Assembly (NCBI GenBank): GCA_014607495.2
Contig: CP053154.1
Location: 13,702,001 to 13,766,000, forward strand
Origin: Carposina sasakii
Taxonomy: Eukaryota; Arthropoda; Insecta; Lepidoptera; Carposinidae
Reading direction: 5' to 3'
DNA: 64,000 nt
The translations under genes and the position numbers were made by a program. This document shows positions 63,657 through 64,000 of the stretch, in pieces (position 1 is the stretch's first letter; every line of letters starts with the position of its first letter). The notes beneath the pieces are model-generated. The model saw nothing but the letters and a program-made list of their open reading frames with translations, made no database searches and had not been told where the DNA came from.

Positions 63657-64000
63657 AAATTATGAGAAAAGTAAAACAGGCACGTATTCTCCCTTTTAGT
63701 ATTATATAAAAATGAGTCTACCATTAGGGCTAAAATATGACCCAATGTTATTTATTTGGTATGTATTGTTTTTTCCTTGTACAGATCTGGATGAAATGTG
63801 ATCTGCAGATAGACCGTTATACAAAGAAGTTCAAAAGTCATTTTCACTAAAACATGGCTCCTCGGAAAATTATATTCCGTCCTATACGTATTTAAGTTTT
63901 AAAAAAATCTAGTAAGTATATCCTAATCTCATTGATCCAATATTATCTCATACTTGACCTTAGTTCGAGAGTATATCACTCATGATATGAAATATCATAT

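Noticed and set aside
1..64000. CRISPR array, prokaryotic operon or integrated virus
   Set aside because: No spaced identical repeats, no ribosome-binding-site gene strings, and no capsid, envelope or integrase motifs were seen; RT motifs belong to non-LTR and Penelope-like elements.

Overview
The window looks like nuclear DNA of a lepidopteran insect (moth or butterfly). It is AT-rich, introns dominate, and almost every stretch carries small transposable elements. The coding exons are short and flanked by GT/AG splice sites. The repeats include an RTE-type LINE, SINE-like copies that share the LINE 3' tail, repeats with a CGCGACTTCGTCCGCG core, and many palindromic MITEs. I see no bacterial genes, operons, CRISPR arrays or viral genes.

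Two host genes are visible. (1) On the plus strand, eight candidate exons between 15461 and about 57655 encode the second half of a neuropeptide GPCR of the cholecystokinin-like/sulfakinin receptor family: extracellular loop 2 and TM5 (15461-15643), intracellular loop 3 (18786-18883, 37724-37873), TM6 (44720-44791), extracellular loop 3 and TM7 (47626-47799) and the C-terminal tail (50255-50355, 56625-56741, 57513 onward). TM1-TM4 exons were not found and probably lie upstream of the window. Exon 7 carries an early stop; skipping it joins exon 6 to exon 8 in frame and gives a different tail, so two C-termini are possible. The ECL3/TM7 exon is one base off the expected frame unless a downstream donor is used for the previous exon. 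(2) On the minus strand, 61858-61987 looks like the last coding exon of an unidentified gene whose other exons lie to the right, so the two genes are convergent.

The rest is a layered transposon record. Main elements: a near full-length RTE retrotransposon with an uninterrupted 1016-codon endonuclease-RT ORF (6080-9130); a 5'-truncated, mutated RTE copy on the other strand (about 22556-24447); a shredded RTE copy (about 33695-34165) and 3' fragments (32240-32310, 52045-52352); a 1.18-kb hAT-type element with 15-bp TIRs and a perfect 8-bp TSD inside an older repeat (1723-2905); a 180-bp hAT MITE with a perfect 8-bp TSD splitting the GIY-YIG domain of a dead Penelope-like element (42840-44262); fragments of other LINEs (9131-9345, 35400-35776, 60111-60275); a degraded hAT transposase C-terminus (19803-20186, minus); and about eleven copies of a ~380-bp TIR MITE (family A here), six of a ~265-bp fold-back element (family B) and several smaller palindromic families.

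Family letters (A, B, C, D, E, G, J, K, L, O, S, T, V, W, X, Y, Z) are labels made for this report from copies compared within the window; they are not database names. Stretches without an entry are intronic or intergenic AT-rich sequence in which I recognise nothing.
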